A stretch of DNA of 64,000 nucleotides from Cyclina sinensis (Eukaryota > Mollusca > Bivalvia > Venerida > Veneridae), in the NCBI GenBank assembly GCA_012932295.1, contig JAAONU010000002.1:22227770-22291769 (forward strand), written 5' to 3'. Below the pieces are notes generated by a model, which worked only from the letters and a program-made list of their open reading frames with translations, searched no databases and was not told where the DNA came from. Of the stretch, positions 1 to 12,514 are shown piece by piece. Made by a program: the position numbers and the translations under genes. The first letter of the stretch is position 1; each line of letters opens with the position of its first letter.

Positions 1-59
1 TTCAAAAACATTATTCTCTTGCTATTTTTATCACATGTAGTTTGGGTTGTTTACAGGAA

Positions 60-478
60 TCTCCATGTTGGTTGGTCAGTTGGTCAGTGAGATGGTCAGT
101 CAGTTGGTCAGTCAGTCCACTAAATGTAAGGGCTCTAACTTTGTCATGCATGAATGGATTTCAAAATACGATGGCAAAACACATTGTGACTATGTGTTGC
201 ATACAACTTACATCTGAATATCTCAAAGGCCAAGGGGTTGTCCATGTATTTCATGTCTGCTGTGTAATTTTATCATACAAGATATTTTGAAACAATTTGC
301 CCACATGATAACAGTGTGTCACACTTAAACTGCAGGTCACTGTCTTTAAGGTCAAGGTTATACCTTACTTTGCAGTTACATGTATATTTCTATATTAAGA
401 GTCATGGTAGTTTTTGGGCTATATCTTTATGCCCATATGATTATGATTTGTATTGCATAAACTCCAGGTCCTTGTCTC
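60..478. repeat. Fragment of a GGTCAGT-headed dispersed repeat
   Basis: A GGTCAGT-rich stretch (about 68-115) is followed by diverged tandem-like units with phrases such as AACTTTGTCAT and AAGGTCAAGG. Similar text resumes after 2391 (TAACTTTGTCATTTATG, AAGGCCAAGGTC) to about 2640, so the TTAA element is inserted in this repeat. No hairpin head is visible inside the window. Confidence 0.45.
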
Positions 479-482
479 TTAA

Positions 483-2386
483 AGGTCATGTGACACGACT
501 ATAGCACCTTTGTCTATTCAAAATAATCATAATGTACTGATTAAAATGGTTTAACTGCGAAATTATGAAAATGTTGCTTTTGATAAGAAAAAACGTGTTT
601 TTGATGATCGGCTATTTCCGTTTCGACATCGGTAGTTTCCGCCGCAATTTTTGGCTGTGACGTAGATTTATCCCTACTGTACCAGGCAGTAGTGCAGAAT
701 TACACTGCTCATAACACATCCGTTTTTAAATGAAAAAAATAACACTAAACAACAAGTGCAAGAAACAAGTTAAAGGCACACTTATAAAAACAACATGCTA
801 TAAATTGTAAATTAAAAGAAATAATGTGATTACTTCCCGATTTTTATAATTAAATTCAAACTTTGTGCCGGGAGAACCGGTTGTAATTTTACCTTTATAA
901 ATATTAATAACTATTCCAATTTCTTCCATGTTGTGGTTCTATATAAAACTATCTCCTCCACATTTTCACATGCTGCGTAACACTTCCTCACTTGATGTTA
1001 CGTCATAAACAAAAGTGTAGTAAAATTGAAGTGAATTTAGGTGATCTAATGTGTTAACATTTGTTTCACTGGAATGGAAATTCTCACTACAGTGTATTTT
1101 CACGTTGGGATATTGTTTAAAAAATAATTATATGGCATGTCCATCAAGTAGAAATTTGTGTCTGCTTGTAAATTAATATCCAATGAAATGTCAAAGATCC
1201 ATAAATCACGCCTTATACTCTGAGATTTATGCAAATTAGCCTGCCCAAATGGGACCCTTGTATATTCTGCATAGCTGTGAAAACAAAGCAATTAACTTTT
1301 TATGATCCAGTCAATGATAAATTTGAGACAAATAGCAAAATTTTATGGCAAGTGATCTTACGAATTGATTGTATTACTTTTGATCAGTCAGACTTGTGAA
1401 AACATTATGTAATAGCTTGTTCCAATTAACATGTCTGAATGATTTTTAGTTAAGAAGCTTCTATGCAGATACATATTTTAATTAGATAATTAAATGTAAT
1501 GGATCTATTTATGATGAAAATAAAAATCATTAGACTTCTAAATGTGAACAAATTATTAAAAATTCAAAAGAAAAAAAAACCAATGTCTTTGTGTTATGAT
1601 TTTGACATAGGTTTTAGGGCTTCTTCATATTATTTGTTCTTTGATCATTATAGTTTTATTTTCAAAAAAAAGTAGAATGAATAAGCCAAGAAAAAAAAAG
1701 GTATGCACTTTTAATAAAAAAAATCATAGATCTAGTCAAATATTACTTACACGTACCTCAGGCAAATTATACCACAGACAAATAAGCAACACATCACTGT
1801 AAGGAGAATGTTTTTTTTGGAAAAAAATCTCTCGATTGGTGTTAGTTAATCAAGACTTCAAACAAACTGCATCGGATAAAAATAACCATGTTCAAAATCT
1901 TTTTGGATCAGTTACTTGAAAAATATCTCTTAGTCTAGATATTTTCACTGATGTATCTTTTAATTCTATAACCCTGATTAAACTAGCCTCTATATAATAT
2001 TGCTCATTGGCTTCGTAATTCCATCAAAATTTCAAATTATTCATTTAAAAAACTTCAATGTATAATTATGCATGATGTTAGTTTTACTTGTTCATTTTTT
2101 TTTTTTACTATATGCAGTCTACATTTCATTTTCCATCATGATTTTAAAGTTTTTTTTAAAAAATCCAGGCAGCTGTGTAAAGTGGCTAGGGATAAATGTG
2201 CGTCACTTCCGGTTTCGCTCGTGACAAGTGCGCGCGACCATGTCCGTAAAATATGGATTTTAATTTGCTATAAAAACATCTTTTAGATGAAAATTACGTG
2301 CGGAATTTTGTAAAACAGTCATAGTAAGATATATATTTTTCGCTCATATGAAAATTTCGAGGTCAAAAATTCGTGTCACATGACCT
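483..2386. mobile_element. 1.9-kb non-autonomous element with TTAA target duplication
   Basis: AGGTCATGTGACACGA at 483 is exactly inverted at 2371-2386, and TTAA lies on both outer sides (479-482 and 2387-2390). A further diverged inverted match, GTGACGTAGATTTATCCCTA at about 658-677 against the inverse of TAGGGATAAATGTGCGTCAC near 2189, suggests terminal inverted repeats of roughly 200 bp. No transposase frame is seen inside. TTAA targeting is typical of piggyBac-type elements, but the ends do not start CCY, so the superfamily is open. The surrounding repeat text continues on both sides. Confidence 0.7.
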
Positions 2387-2640
2387 TTAAGTTAATACTG
2401 CAGTCAAAACTTGTAACATAACATGTGTATATTATGCAATCATTGTAGAGTTAGACCTCTCTGTAACTTTGTCATTTATGATAGTATTTTGAAGTATGTT
2501 AGCACAAATATTTGTTAAGTATAAAATCCTTGCCCCTGTCACAAAGGCCAAGGTCTTTACAGATACGTATATTGAGACAATGTTGCCCTTACAACCCCCA
2601 GGTGCAGACCTTAAAGCTGAAAACGTATAACCTGATTTAG

Positions 2641-3302
2641 TTCTGACTTGATATATTCCCCTTTTGTCTCTGACAAGGTGGTATCATTGGGGGTATCAGT
2701 CATGTTCAGTGGTAGCTCTAGTTTCAGATAAAAATTTTCAGATACAATGAAAGAAGCCTTGTATGCTTAGAGATACTTGAAATACTGAATTCCTCATTTA
2801 AAGAACATGAATCAGTTGGGTTAATATTTCAGATTTATTCCTTGTAAATGGCAAAGCTGTAAAGCCTGTTTGCATAATAAAAAGCATATAACACTGTACT
2901 CAGGGAGCATGAATGGCCATCATACATACAGCTGTCACTGGAAATGGATCTAGATTATTTAAATAAAAAGATGGGTTGACATTTAAGTTAGTATTGTGGG
3001 TTGATACACATTAACTATGCTAATGACTAACAAGTAGACACCATTTTAGGCCAGTTGTAAATCTGTTTCACTTAATTGTTGGTCAGTTATTTGTAGGGAT
3101 AGGAATGAATACTGATATCAATATTCTAATATTCGCTCTGCCATATTTGAATATATTCGATTATTCGTTGTTTTTCTTTAAGTTCAGTCAGTTACCCGAA
3201 TTTTGGTATCCGAACATTGGTACTGTTTTATCACCTATACATGTATAGACGTTGTCAGGGAAACTGCTATGTATCATCTATACATGGTGTAGAAATGGGC
3301 TT
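2641..3302. other. No gene seen
   Basis: AT-rich, with no conserved frame, no hairpin head and no tandem structure visible. Confidence 0.5.
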
Positions 3303-4844
3303 TTTAGCTCACCTGTCACGTAGTGACAGAGTGAGCTTTTGTGATCACCTTTTGTTCGTCATCCGTCCGTCTGTCCATCCGTCATCCGTCCACAATTAGT
3401 TTGTTATCTAGTGGTCACATTTTTGCCTCAATTGTCATGAAACTTGGTCAGGATGTTTGTCTAATTAATATCTTGGACGAGTTCGAACATGGGTTATCAG
3501 GGTTGGAAATCCAGGTCACAGAGCCCTAATATAGAAAAACCTTGTTAACATTCTAGAGGCTACTTTTTCAGTCCAAATATCCTGGAAATCTGTCAGAAAG
3601 GTTCTATCTATGATTTCTAGCTCAGGTTCGAATATAGGTCATCTGGGTTCTAAAACTAGGTCATGGAGCCCAAAAATAGAAAAATCTTGTTAACACTCAA
3701 GAGATAACATTTTCAGCCCAAATAATCTGGAAATTTGTCAGAAAGGTTTCTTTGACGATTTCTAGGTGAAGTTCGAATATGGGTCATCTGGGGTCAAAAA
3801 CTATGTCACAGAGCCCAAATATCGAAAAACCTTGTTAACATTCTAGAGGTAACATTTTGAGTCCAAATAACCTGGAAATTTGTCAGAAAGATTGTTTGAA
3901 TGATTTCTAGCTCAGTTTTGAATATAGGTCATCTGGGGTCAAAAACTAGGTCACAGAGCCCAAAAGTAGAAAAACCTTGTTGATGCTCTAGAGGCTACAT
4001 TTTCAGTCCAAATTTCTTTGAAATTTGTCAGAAAGGTTGTTCCAATGATTTTTAGCTCAAATTTGGACATGGGTCATCTTGGTTCAAAAACTAGGTCATG
4101 TGGCCCAAATATGTAAAAAAATTTTAATACTCCAGAGGTTACATTTTCGGTCCAAATATCCTGGAAATTTGTCAGACAGGTTTTTTTGATGATTTCTAGC
4201 TCAAGTTGGAGTATGGGTCATCTTGGGTCAAAAACTAAGTCACAGAGCCCAAATATGGAAAAACCTTGTTAACACTCTGGAGGTAACACTTTAATTCCAA
4301 ATAACCTGGAAATTTGTCAGAAAGCTTAATTCTATGGTTTCTAGCTCAAATTCGAATATGGGTCATCTGATATCGAAAATTAGAGCCCAAATATCGAAAA
4401 ACTTTGTAAACACTCTAGAGGCTACATTTTCAGTCCAAATGCCCTGGAAATTTGTCAGAAAGGTTTTTTGATGGTTTGTAGCTCAAGTTTGGATATGGGT
4501 CATCTTGGTTCAAAAACTAGGTCACAGAGCCCAAATATCTAAAAACCTTGTTAACACTCTAGAGGCTACTTTTTCAGTCCAAATGTCCTGAAAATTTGTC
4601 AGAGAGATTGTTTCAATAATTTGTAGCTCAGGTTCGAATATGGGACATCTAGGTTAAAAAACTAGGTCATAGAGCCCAAATATAGAAAAACTTTGTTAAC
4701 ACTCTAGAGGTGACATTTTCAGTACAAATAACCTTGAAATTTGTCAGAGAGATTGTTTCAATGATTTCTAGGTCAAGTTCAAATATGGGGTCATTAAAGC
4801 AGTCATACTCAGGTTAGCGATACTACCATCATGGCCCTCTTGTT
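3303..4844 (+). mobile_element. AGCTCACC-family element, complete
   Basis: The head is a hairpin from AGCTCACCTGTCACG at 3306 (GTCACGTAGTGAC with AGCTCAC/GTGAGCT arms), then a GTCCGTCTGTCCATCC stretch, then about eight diverged units of roughly 150-160 bp containing AAACTAGGTCA and GAAATTTGTCAG. The tail has CTCAGGTTAGCG, a degenerate palindrome and GGCCCTCTTGTT. No protein is encoded. I infer a Helentron-like non-autonomous element. Confidence 0.75.
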
Positions 4845-4931
4845 AATGGAAGTTGTAAATTATTGGCAATACATAATAATTCCATTCATTAAAACCGGGT
4901 GAAATAAGTCTAAACATGCGAGGGAGTATTT

Positions 4932-7073
4932 TGAGCTCACCAGAGCACAAAGTGCTCAAAGTGAGCTTTTGTGATCGCCTGATGTCTGTCGTCCATCGTC
5001 CGTCCGTGCGTGCGTCGTCAACTTTTTCTTCAAACAACTTCTTCTCCTGAACTGTTGGGCCAATCTTGCTGAAACTTGGCAGGAATGTTACTTGCATGAA
5101 GCTTTACCAAAATTGTTCAAATGGTTCAGGTCCATGGCATTTCTAGGCCACAGGAGCTAAAAATAGATTTTCAAAGTTGGAATTTTAAAAATCTTCTTCT
5201 CCAAAACCACAAGGCCTGGAGCTTAGATATTTGGTATGAAGCATCATCTAGTGGACCTCTACCAAGATTGTTCAAATTATGACCATGGGGTCAAACCTGA
5301 CCCCATCCTAGGGGTCAGTTGATTTTACATGAAATTTTATAGGGAAAACTTAAAAAATCTTCTTGTCAGAAACCACAAGGCCTAGAATTTAGATATTTGG
5401 TGTGCATTATTGTCCAGTGGACCTTTACCAAATTTGTTCAAATCATGGCTCCTGGGTCAAAAATGGCCCAGCCCTGGGGGTCACATGTTTTACATAGAGT
5501 TATATAGGGAAAACTTAAAAAATCTTCTTGTCAGAAACTGCAAGGCCTAGAGTTTAGATATTTGGTGTGCAGCATTGTCCAGTGGACCTCTACCAAGTTT
5601 GTTCAAATCATGGCTCCTGGGTCAAAAATGGCCCCGCCCCAGGGGTCAAATTTTTTATATAGAGTTATATAAGAAAAACTTTAAAAAATCTTCTTGTCAG
5701 AAACCGCAAGGCCTAGAGTTTAGATATTTGGTATGCAGCATGGTCCAGTGGACCTCTACTAAATTTCTTTAAATCATAGCCACTGGTTCAAAATAGGCCA
5801 CACCCCCGGGGTCAATTGATTTTACATAGGCTTATATAGGAAATCTTTAAAAGTCTTCTTCTCAGAAACCACAATGCCTACAGCTTAGATATTTGGTATG
5901 TAGCGTTGTCTAGTAGACCTCTATCAAGTTTGTTCAAATTATGTCCCCTGGGTCAAATTGGCCACGCCCCAGGGTTCTCTTGATTTACATATAGTTAATA
6001 ATATAGGAAAAACATGAAAAATCATTTTTCTCCGAAACTAATAGGACTAGACCTTAGATATTTGGTGTTGAGTATTGTGTTGAGAACCTTTACCAGTATT
6101 GTTTATATGTTGGCCCCGGGGTCAAAATTGGCCCCACCCCAGGGGCCCTTAATATGTAAAAAAGGCAGTCTTTAAAAATCTTCTTACTGGAAACCTCAAT
6201 GCTTACAGCTTAGATATTTGGTATGCAGCATTGTCTAGTGGATGTCTACCAAGTTTGTTCAAATTATGTCCCCTGGGTCAAAATTAGCCACGCCCCAGGG
6301 TTCTCTTGGTTTACATATAGTTATATAGGAAAAACATGAAAAATCATTTTTCTTCCAAACTAATAGGACTAGACCTTAGATATCTGGTGTGGAGTATTGT
6401 GTTGAGAACCTTTACCAGTATTGTTTATATGTTGTCCCCGGGGTCAAAATTGGCCCCGCACCGGGGGCCCTTAATATGTAAAAAAGGCAATCTTTAAAAA
6501 TCTTCTTACTGGAAACCTCAATGCCTACAGCGTAGATATTTGGTATGCAGCATTGTCTAGTGAACCTCTACCTAGTTTGTTTGATCACTATTGGCCCTGC
6601 CCGAGGGGTCACAAGTTTTAAATAGCAGTATAGAAGAAAATACTTAAAATTCTTCTTGTCTGAAACCACAAGGCCTAGAATTTTAAAATTTGGCATGAAG
6701 CAAGCTTTATCAAGCTTTTTGAAATTATTAGATAAGTTAAAGGTCACGGAGGCTAAAAATAGATTTATCTACTGTACCTCATAGAGGCTTCATTTATAGA
6801 CCAATATCTTTGATATTTAGTATATAGGTTCCTTGCATGGACTTCTACCCATGGGTAGGGTTTGAGGTGACTGGGTCAAGGTCAAGGTCACCATAGCTTA
6901 TGATAGATATTTCTACTTTCTGTCATAGAGCCTTTATTTATTGACTGATATTTTACATATTTGGTTTGTAGGCACTTACATATTTTCAATTAAAAAATGA
7001 AATACTGCTTAACAGCAAACCTACAGCCAAAGTACTCAGATGAGCGATCCAGGGCCATCATGGCCCTCTTGTT
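4932..7073 (+). mobile_element. AGCTCACC-family element, complete
   Basis: The head hairpin is GAGCTCACCAGAGCACAAAG paired with GTGCTCAAAGTGAGCT, followed by a GTCCGTCCGTGCGTGCGTCG stretch. Core units are about 150-160 bp (TAGATATTTGG, GGACCTCTACCAA, GGTCAAAAATGGCC). The tail is AGTACTCAGATGAGCGATCC, then the palindrome GGGCCATCATGGCCC and TCTTGTT. It differs in core units from the element just upstream, so the same ends carry different cores. Confidence 0.78.
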
Positions 7074-7865
7074 TTTTGTTTTGCATGTAGAGCTTGTTTC
7101 AATACTGTTATGCGATGATCAAACTTAAAGCAAGCATGAGTTTTTTTTCATAGATACTTATAAAAAGGCAAATACTTGAGCCATTCTACTGATTGGGCAA
7201 CTATTAAGTAACATCAATAGAGTTTTAAGCATGACTGGTTGTTCGTTTTCGTAAAACCTGATGTTAATCCTTGAATATTGTGAGACAAACAACTTCTAAA
7301 AGTTGTGAAATAAATGGGCACCAATTAAAATGAACAAAAGATAAGAAAGTATCACAATTACGCCTGCTGCAGACTGTTTATCCGTAACAATTGCCCCTGG
7401 CAATTATGCATTGCCATTTTATTGTTAATTTGACACGCGATAAACAAACACAATACCAAACAGACTTGTTTCTTTTTTTGCATAATCAGAATGCTTATAT
7501 TTATAAAAAAAAAATCAACTTTGCTTTATTTAAAAAAAAAAAAAACATTATAGAATAATCAAATTTGATTTTCAGATTTGAATATTCGGTTGATTTTCGC
7601 TGAATTATGGCCCTTTGTTTTTTTTTTACATATATAATATATAGAGAAATACTCTTCTGTGTGCAACTCTTCTTTGATTTTAGAAACTACTCAAGCTTCT
7701 GACCAACATTTTGACAGATTTTTTGCATTTTTCAGCCTAGAATTTAGGTAACTATCAAAGACATGTTTTAGGGGTAAATCACTGTCACTGATAGCTCCCG
7801 TTTGATTTCTGCTATGTAAATATAATACATAAATGCATAATAATTGTTAATTTGTAGCAGTTTTT
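7074..7865. other. No gene seen
   Basis: AT-rich sequence with several poly-A and poly-T runs (for example near 7507 and 7533) and no supported feature. Confidence 0.5.
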
Positions 7866-8770
7866 AGCTCGACTTTTTTTGAAAAAAAAAAATCGAGTTA
7901 TTGTCATAGTCATAGTTGCCGTTGCCGTTCCCGTCCGAAAACTTTAACATTGATCATAATTTTTTTATTCCTTGATGGATTATCTTCATACTTGGACACA
8001 ACAACCCTTTGGACAAGACCTTCAAGTTGACCAGACTAAACTTGACCTTGACTCATAAATGACCTTCATATTCAAGGTCAAAATATTGAATTTTGCTAAA
8101 ATTGGCCATAACTTTATTATTAATAGGTGGTTTCTCTAAATTCTTGGACACAACAACCCTTTGGAGAAAACCTTCAAGCTGACCAGACTAAACTTGACCT
8201 TGACTCATAAATGACCTTCATATTCAAGGTCAAAATATTGAATTTTGCTAAAATTGGCCATAACTTTATTATTAATAGGTGGATTCTCTTTATGCTTGGA
8301 CACAACAACCCTTTGGACAAGACCTTCAAGCTGACCAGACTAAACTTGACCTTGACTCATAAATGACCTTCACCTTCAAGGTCAAATTATTGAATTTTGC
8401 TAAAATTGACCATAACATTAGTATTTATGTTTGGATTTGATTTATACTTGGACAAAACAACACTTATGACAAAACCGACATGTTGAATAACTCAGATTTG
8501 ACCTGACCTTAAAATTACCTTGACCGTCAAGGTCAGATGATTGAACTTTGCTTAAATTGTCATAACTTTCTCATTTATTTATAGATTTAATTTAAACTTG
8601 AACTAAACAACAGTTGTGACAAAACCCACATTATGATTATTTCAAGTTTGACCTTGACCTTTAAATGACCTTGACGGTCAAGGACAAATCATTGAATTTT
8701 GTTAAAACTGGCCATAATTATGTAATTTATGGTTGGATTTGAATCAGACTTAGACAAAACAACACTTTTT
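7866..8770 (+). mobile_element. AGCTCGAC-family element, 5' part
   Basis: The head AGCTCGACTTTTTTTG pairs with AAAAAATCGAGTTA as an A/T-rich hairpin, followed by a GCCGTTGCCGTTCCCGTCCG stretch. The core has units of about 150 bp with ACTTGACCTTGACTCATAAA and GGCCATAACTTTATTA. It is interrupted at about 8771 and resumes at 10551. The two parts share the GTCGAG arm, which supports their being one element. Confidence 0.68.
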
Positions 8771-9711
8771 CGTTTTGATTTCAAAAATGTCATCGCATGA
8801 CCTATATTTTTGACCTACTGACCTACTTTCTGGTTTTGAGCTACAGCAATGAAATTTGGACAGTTTGCACAGTTTTTTATTTTGATTTCAAAAATGTCAT
8901 GGCATGACCTATATTTTTGACCTACTGACCTACTTTTTGTTTTTGGAGCTATGGCAATGAAATTTGGACCTTGAATACAGTTTTTTCTTCCCATTTCAAA
9001 AACGTCATAGCATGACCTATATTTTTGACCTACTGACCTACTTTTTTGTTTTTAGCTACAGCAATGAAATTTGGACTGTGTGCACAGTTTTTCTTTCTGA
9101 TTTCAAAAATGTCATAGCATGATCTATATTTTTGACATACTGACCTACTTTTTGTTTTTGGAGCTGTGGCAATGAAATATGGATCATGTGCACAGTTTTT
9201 CGTTTCAAATTCAAAAACGTCATGGCATGACTTATATTTTTGACCTACTGACCTACTTTTTTGTTTTTTAGCTACAGCAATGAAATTTGGACCGTGTGCA
9301 CAGTTTCTCGTTTCAAATTCAAAAATGTCATCGTATGACCTATTTTTTTTTACCTACTGACCTACTTTTTGTTTTTGGAGCTATGGCAATGAAATTTGGA
9401 CCATGTACACAGTTTTTTGTTTCAATTTCAAAAACGTCATAGCATGAGCTATATTTTTGACCTACTGACCTACTTTTTTGTTTTAAAGCTACAGCAATGA
9501 AATTTGGACTGTGTGTACAGCTTTTCGTTCGGATTTTAAAAAATGTCATCTCATGACCTATATTTTGACCTACTGACCTCCTTTTTTGTTTTTGGAGCTA
9601 TGGCAATGAAATTGCATTGGTCCATTTCTGTGATATGCATCATTACATTCATAAAAATTTCTTTCATCTTTGAACCCAGGTTAGTGCTTTAGGGCCATTG
9701 GCCCTCTTGTT
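8768..9711 (+). mobile_element. Truncated element with ~105-bp core units, nested
   Basis: Nine or so units of about 105 bp carry GACCTACTGACCTACTTTTT, GCAATGAAATTTGGAC and GTCATGGCATGACCTAT. The 3' end is GGGCCATTGGCCCTCTTGTT, a palindrome plus the common terminal bases. No head is seen, so it is either 5'-truncated or an internal swap within the AGCTCGAC element. Confidence 0.65.
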
Positions 9712-10550
9712 TATTAACCAGGTTTTCAATTTTGAAAATCCTGGTTATTAGATTGGGGTATGGCGGGCGGATGGGCGGATGGGCGGGCGTCAAACGAAAT
9801 TGTGTCCGCTCTGTAACTCTTCAACCCTTTGAAGAATTTTGATGAAACTTCAGACAAATGTTTACCACATCAAGATGACGTGCAGAACGCATGTTCCGCA
9901 TGGCTGGCTCCAAGGTCAAGGTCACAGTGACATTAACATTGAAAATCCTGTCCGCTCTGTAACTCTTCAACCCTTTGAAGAATTTTGATGAAACTTCAGA
10001 CAAATGTTTACCACATCAAGATGACGTGCAGAACGCATGTTCCGCATGGCTGGCTCCAAGGTCAAGGTCACAGTGACATTAACATTGAAAATCCTGTCCG
10101 CTCTGTAACTCTTCAACCCTTTGAAGAATTTTGATGAAACTTCAGACAAATGTTTACCACATCAAGATGACGTGCAGAACGCATGTTCTGCATGGCTGGC
10201 TCCAAGGTCAAGGTCACAGTGACATTAACATTGAAAATCCTGTCCGCTCTGTAACTCTTCAACCCTTTGAAGAATTTTGATGAAACTTCAGACAAATGTT
10301 TACCACATCAAGATGACGTGCAGAAATTGTTGTCTCATTATTAAGTATACTCCTTGCAGACAGTATTGTTAGCCGAAATTTACATCCTACTCATTATCAT
10401 GTATTCTCATGAATATTATCTTTTCCTTCATGTCATGTTATAATCTTTTGAATATTCATAGCAATCTTCATTCCAAAATTCATACTATAGTATAGAATCA
10501 GAACAACATTTTTGAAAACCTGGTTTCGTGGCATTGCCATGTTTCTTGTT
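9712..10550 (+). mobile_element. AACCAGG-family element, complete, nested
   Basis: The head AACCAGGTTTTCAATTTTGA folds back on AAAATCCTGGTTA, then a GGCGGGCGGATGGGCGG stretch, then a 146-bp tandem core, then TGAAAACCTGGTTTCG (an inverted copy of the head arm), the palindrome TGGCATTGCCA and TTTCTTGTT. It begins within five bases of the end of the preceding element and lies inside the AGCTCGAC element. Confidence 0.78.
9803..10325. repeat. 146-bp tandem repeat, 3.6 copies
   Basis: Units start at 9803, 9949, 10095 and 10241 (the last partial, 85 bp) and begin TGTCCGCTCTGTAACTCTTC. The copies are almost identical (one TTCCGC/TTCTGC difference noticed). Each full unit contains AAGGTCAAGGTCACAGTGAC. 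The short open frames over the array are a by-product of the repeat. Confidence 0.95.
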
Positions 10551-11075
10551 GATACTTGGAGAAAACAAGGCTTATGACAAAACCTACAAGTTAAATTATT
10601 CAAGTATGACCTTAATGTTTAAATGACCTTTACAGTCAAATTTCTAATTATTGCATTTTGCTAAAATAGCCAAACTTCTGGTTTTATGGACGGATTTGAT
10701 CTATACAGGGACAAAACAACACTGAGAATAAAAGAAACGTGTTAAACAATTCAAGCATTACCTTGACCTTTAAATGACCTTGACATTATTTAACTTGGCT
10801 ATATCTTTGTTGTTAATGGATGTAGTGTCTTCATGCTTGGACATAACTACTTTTTAGACAATACCTCCAGAGAAGGTTAAACTGAACATGACCTAGACCT
10901 TTAAGGTCAAATTTCTGAATGTTGCTAGAATTGGCCATAACTTTGTTATGTATAATTATATTTCCAAATGATGTTTCATTTGAAATCACTTCACCACAAT
11001 GTGCTTCCTCTGATGTGTTTGCCTTTGGAAATAGAAAAAAGTCGAGCATGGCCCCCGCTTGCGGTGGCTCTTGTT
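10551..11075 (+). mobile_element. AGCTCGAC-family element, 3' part
   Basis: The core text resumes (ATACTTGGAGAAAACAAGGC, TTAAATGACCTTGAC) and ends AAAAAAGTCGAGCATGGCCC with a CCGCTTGCGG palindrome and GGCTCTTGTT. GTCGAG is the inverse of the CTCGAC arm of the head at 7866. Confidence 0.66.
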
Positions 11076-11159
11076 AGAATATAACATTTATCCTTGACTG
11101 CTGGATATACTGGTAACATAAAAAGGTAAGAATATGATATAAAATAAACACTTTTCTAT

Positions 11160-12432
11160 TAATAAGTTATGCAGGAAATTTTCCAGCAAGTAGCAAAAAG
11201 TCTGTGCTTTCAATTGCTAGAGATCTTGAACCACACAAAACTCAGAGTTTACCATATGAAGTCTTGCTAAAAGAATCAGGGAACTACATTGTGACTCACA
11301 ATCTTAATACTAGTGATGGGCTCACCAGTGGTGCTGACTGTAGGATAATGCTGATTCAGTGTTTTGACAATAATCCATCTGTAGTATGCGTTATGTTCAA
11401 GGAGTCAGATATTAGACTGAAACACGGACTGAAAACGCACATTTGTACATAGCTAGTTAGCAGATAGACAAAACCTGAACTCCCATATTAAAGGTTGAGA
11501 AACAATTTCAAGTTGGGAAAACAGACAAGATGAAAGTTGTCTGAAAACGATTTCCATTAAAACAGCTGAAGCTATGACAATCTACAAATCACAGGGAACT
11601 ACACTTGGTAAAATTGCAGTGTCCTCCTTTAAGGGCAGAATAGGAAAACATGGTGTATGTCGCTGTCAGTAGAGTCTGATCTATGGAAGGACTATCTCTC
11701 CTAGATTTTGATGCCAGCAAAATCAAAATTGATCCTTCTGTGGAGAAAGAAGTGGCAAGACTGCTCACTAACAAGGCATTGGTACAGAAAACAACAACCA
11801 TTCTGTGTCAGAACTTACTATAATATGCCATAATGCAAGAACACTTCATAAGAACATTGAACACTATCGAAAAGATAGAAGACTTGTGAATATGGATGTT
11901 ATAGTTGTACAAGAAGCATGGGCCAAAAAAGCTGACTCTAAGAAACATTATGCAATGGAAGACTTTCAGGATGCAGTTTTGTCTGTACGCTGACAATAAA
12001 CAAAACAGATCAATTTCTGGGACATTCACATGTATGTGAAACAAGGACTAGAAATTGTGTCCAGTACTCACACAAAAGAACTGGGAATTAAAGGTACAAG
12101 TGTGGTACTTTGTAAGTGCAATAAACTCTATGAAGTCATCTCTGTCTACTGTAATCCATCTGGAAATATCAAGAAAATATGTACTGCTGTTGGAAAGCTA
12201 CATCAGCAGAATGTGCCACTAGTACTTGTTAGAGACAAGTTGACCAGCTGCAACTCTGAAAATGACAGAAACTGTATGATTTATTGAAGAACAAAACTAA
12301 TGCTGTGCCAGCTCTATGCATACAAACCATCATTCTGCACTTGATCACATCTACACCACAGAGACCAGCTACAAGACCGGTGTACTAGAGACTTACTGTG
12401 ACCATAAGATGACCTGGATTTCATTATCGGAT
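11160..12432 (+). pseudogene. Decayed PIF1-type helicase plus EEP nuclease relic (Helentron-like)
   Basis: The first open piece (to 11452) has LPYEVLLKESGNYIVTHNLN and TSDGLTSGA, typical of the C-terminal part of PIF1-family helicases. After stops and frameshifts come TAEAMTIYKSQGTTLGKIAV (11563 on; the KSQG motif) and VAVSRV...SMEGLSLLDFDASK (about 11660-11720). A further frame change leads to LTIICHNARTLHKNIEHYRK and VIVVQEAWA (about 11805-11990), then an internal stop, MYVKQGLEIVSS, and finally HHSALDHIYTT and YCDHKMTW (about 12328-12410), matching the LDHI and catalytic DH motifs of endonuclease/exonuclease/phosphatase domains. Helicase followed by EEP nuclease is known from Helentron-type rolling-circle elements; a fused cellular protein is the less likely alternative. 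At least five inactivating stops or shifts were seen. Confidence 0.75.
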
Positions 12433-12514
12433 TTAGGTTATATTAATAAATAAGTTAGATTTATACTTATGATTGATATCATGACTTTTATACATTTTTT
12501 TAAGATTCTGAATA

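Noticed and set aside
884..1300. Possible promoter or CpG-rich start region
   Set aside because: The few CpG sites lie inside the TTAA-flanked element and no gene starts nearby.
9821..10295. Three identical 60-residue - strand frames
   Set aside because: One frame repeated by the 146-bp core; the core belongs to a non-coding element.
9803..10325. CRISPR-like regular repeats
   Set aside because: Repeats abut without unique spacers, and the sequence is animal DNA.
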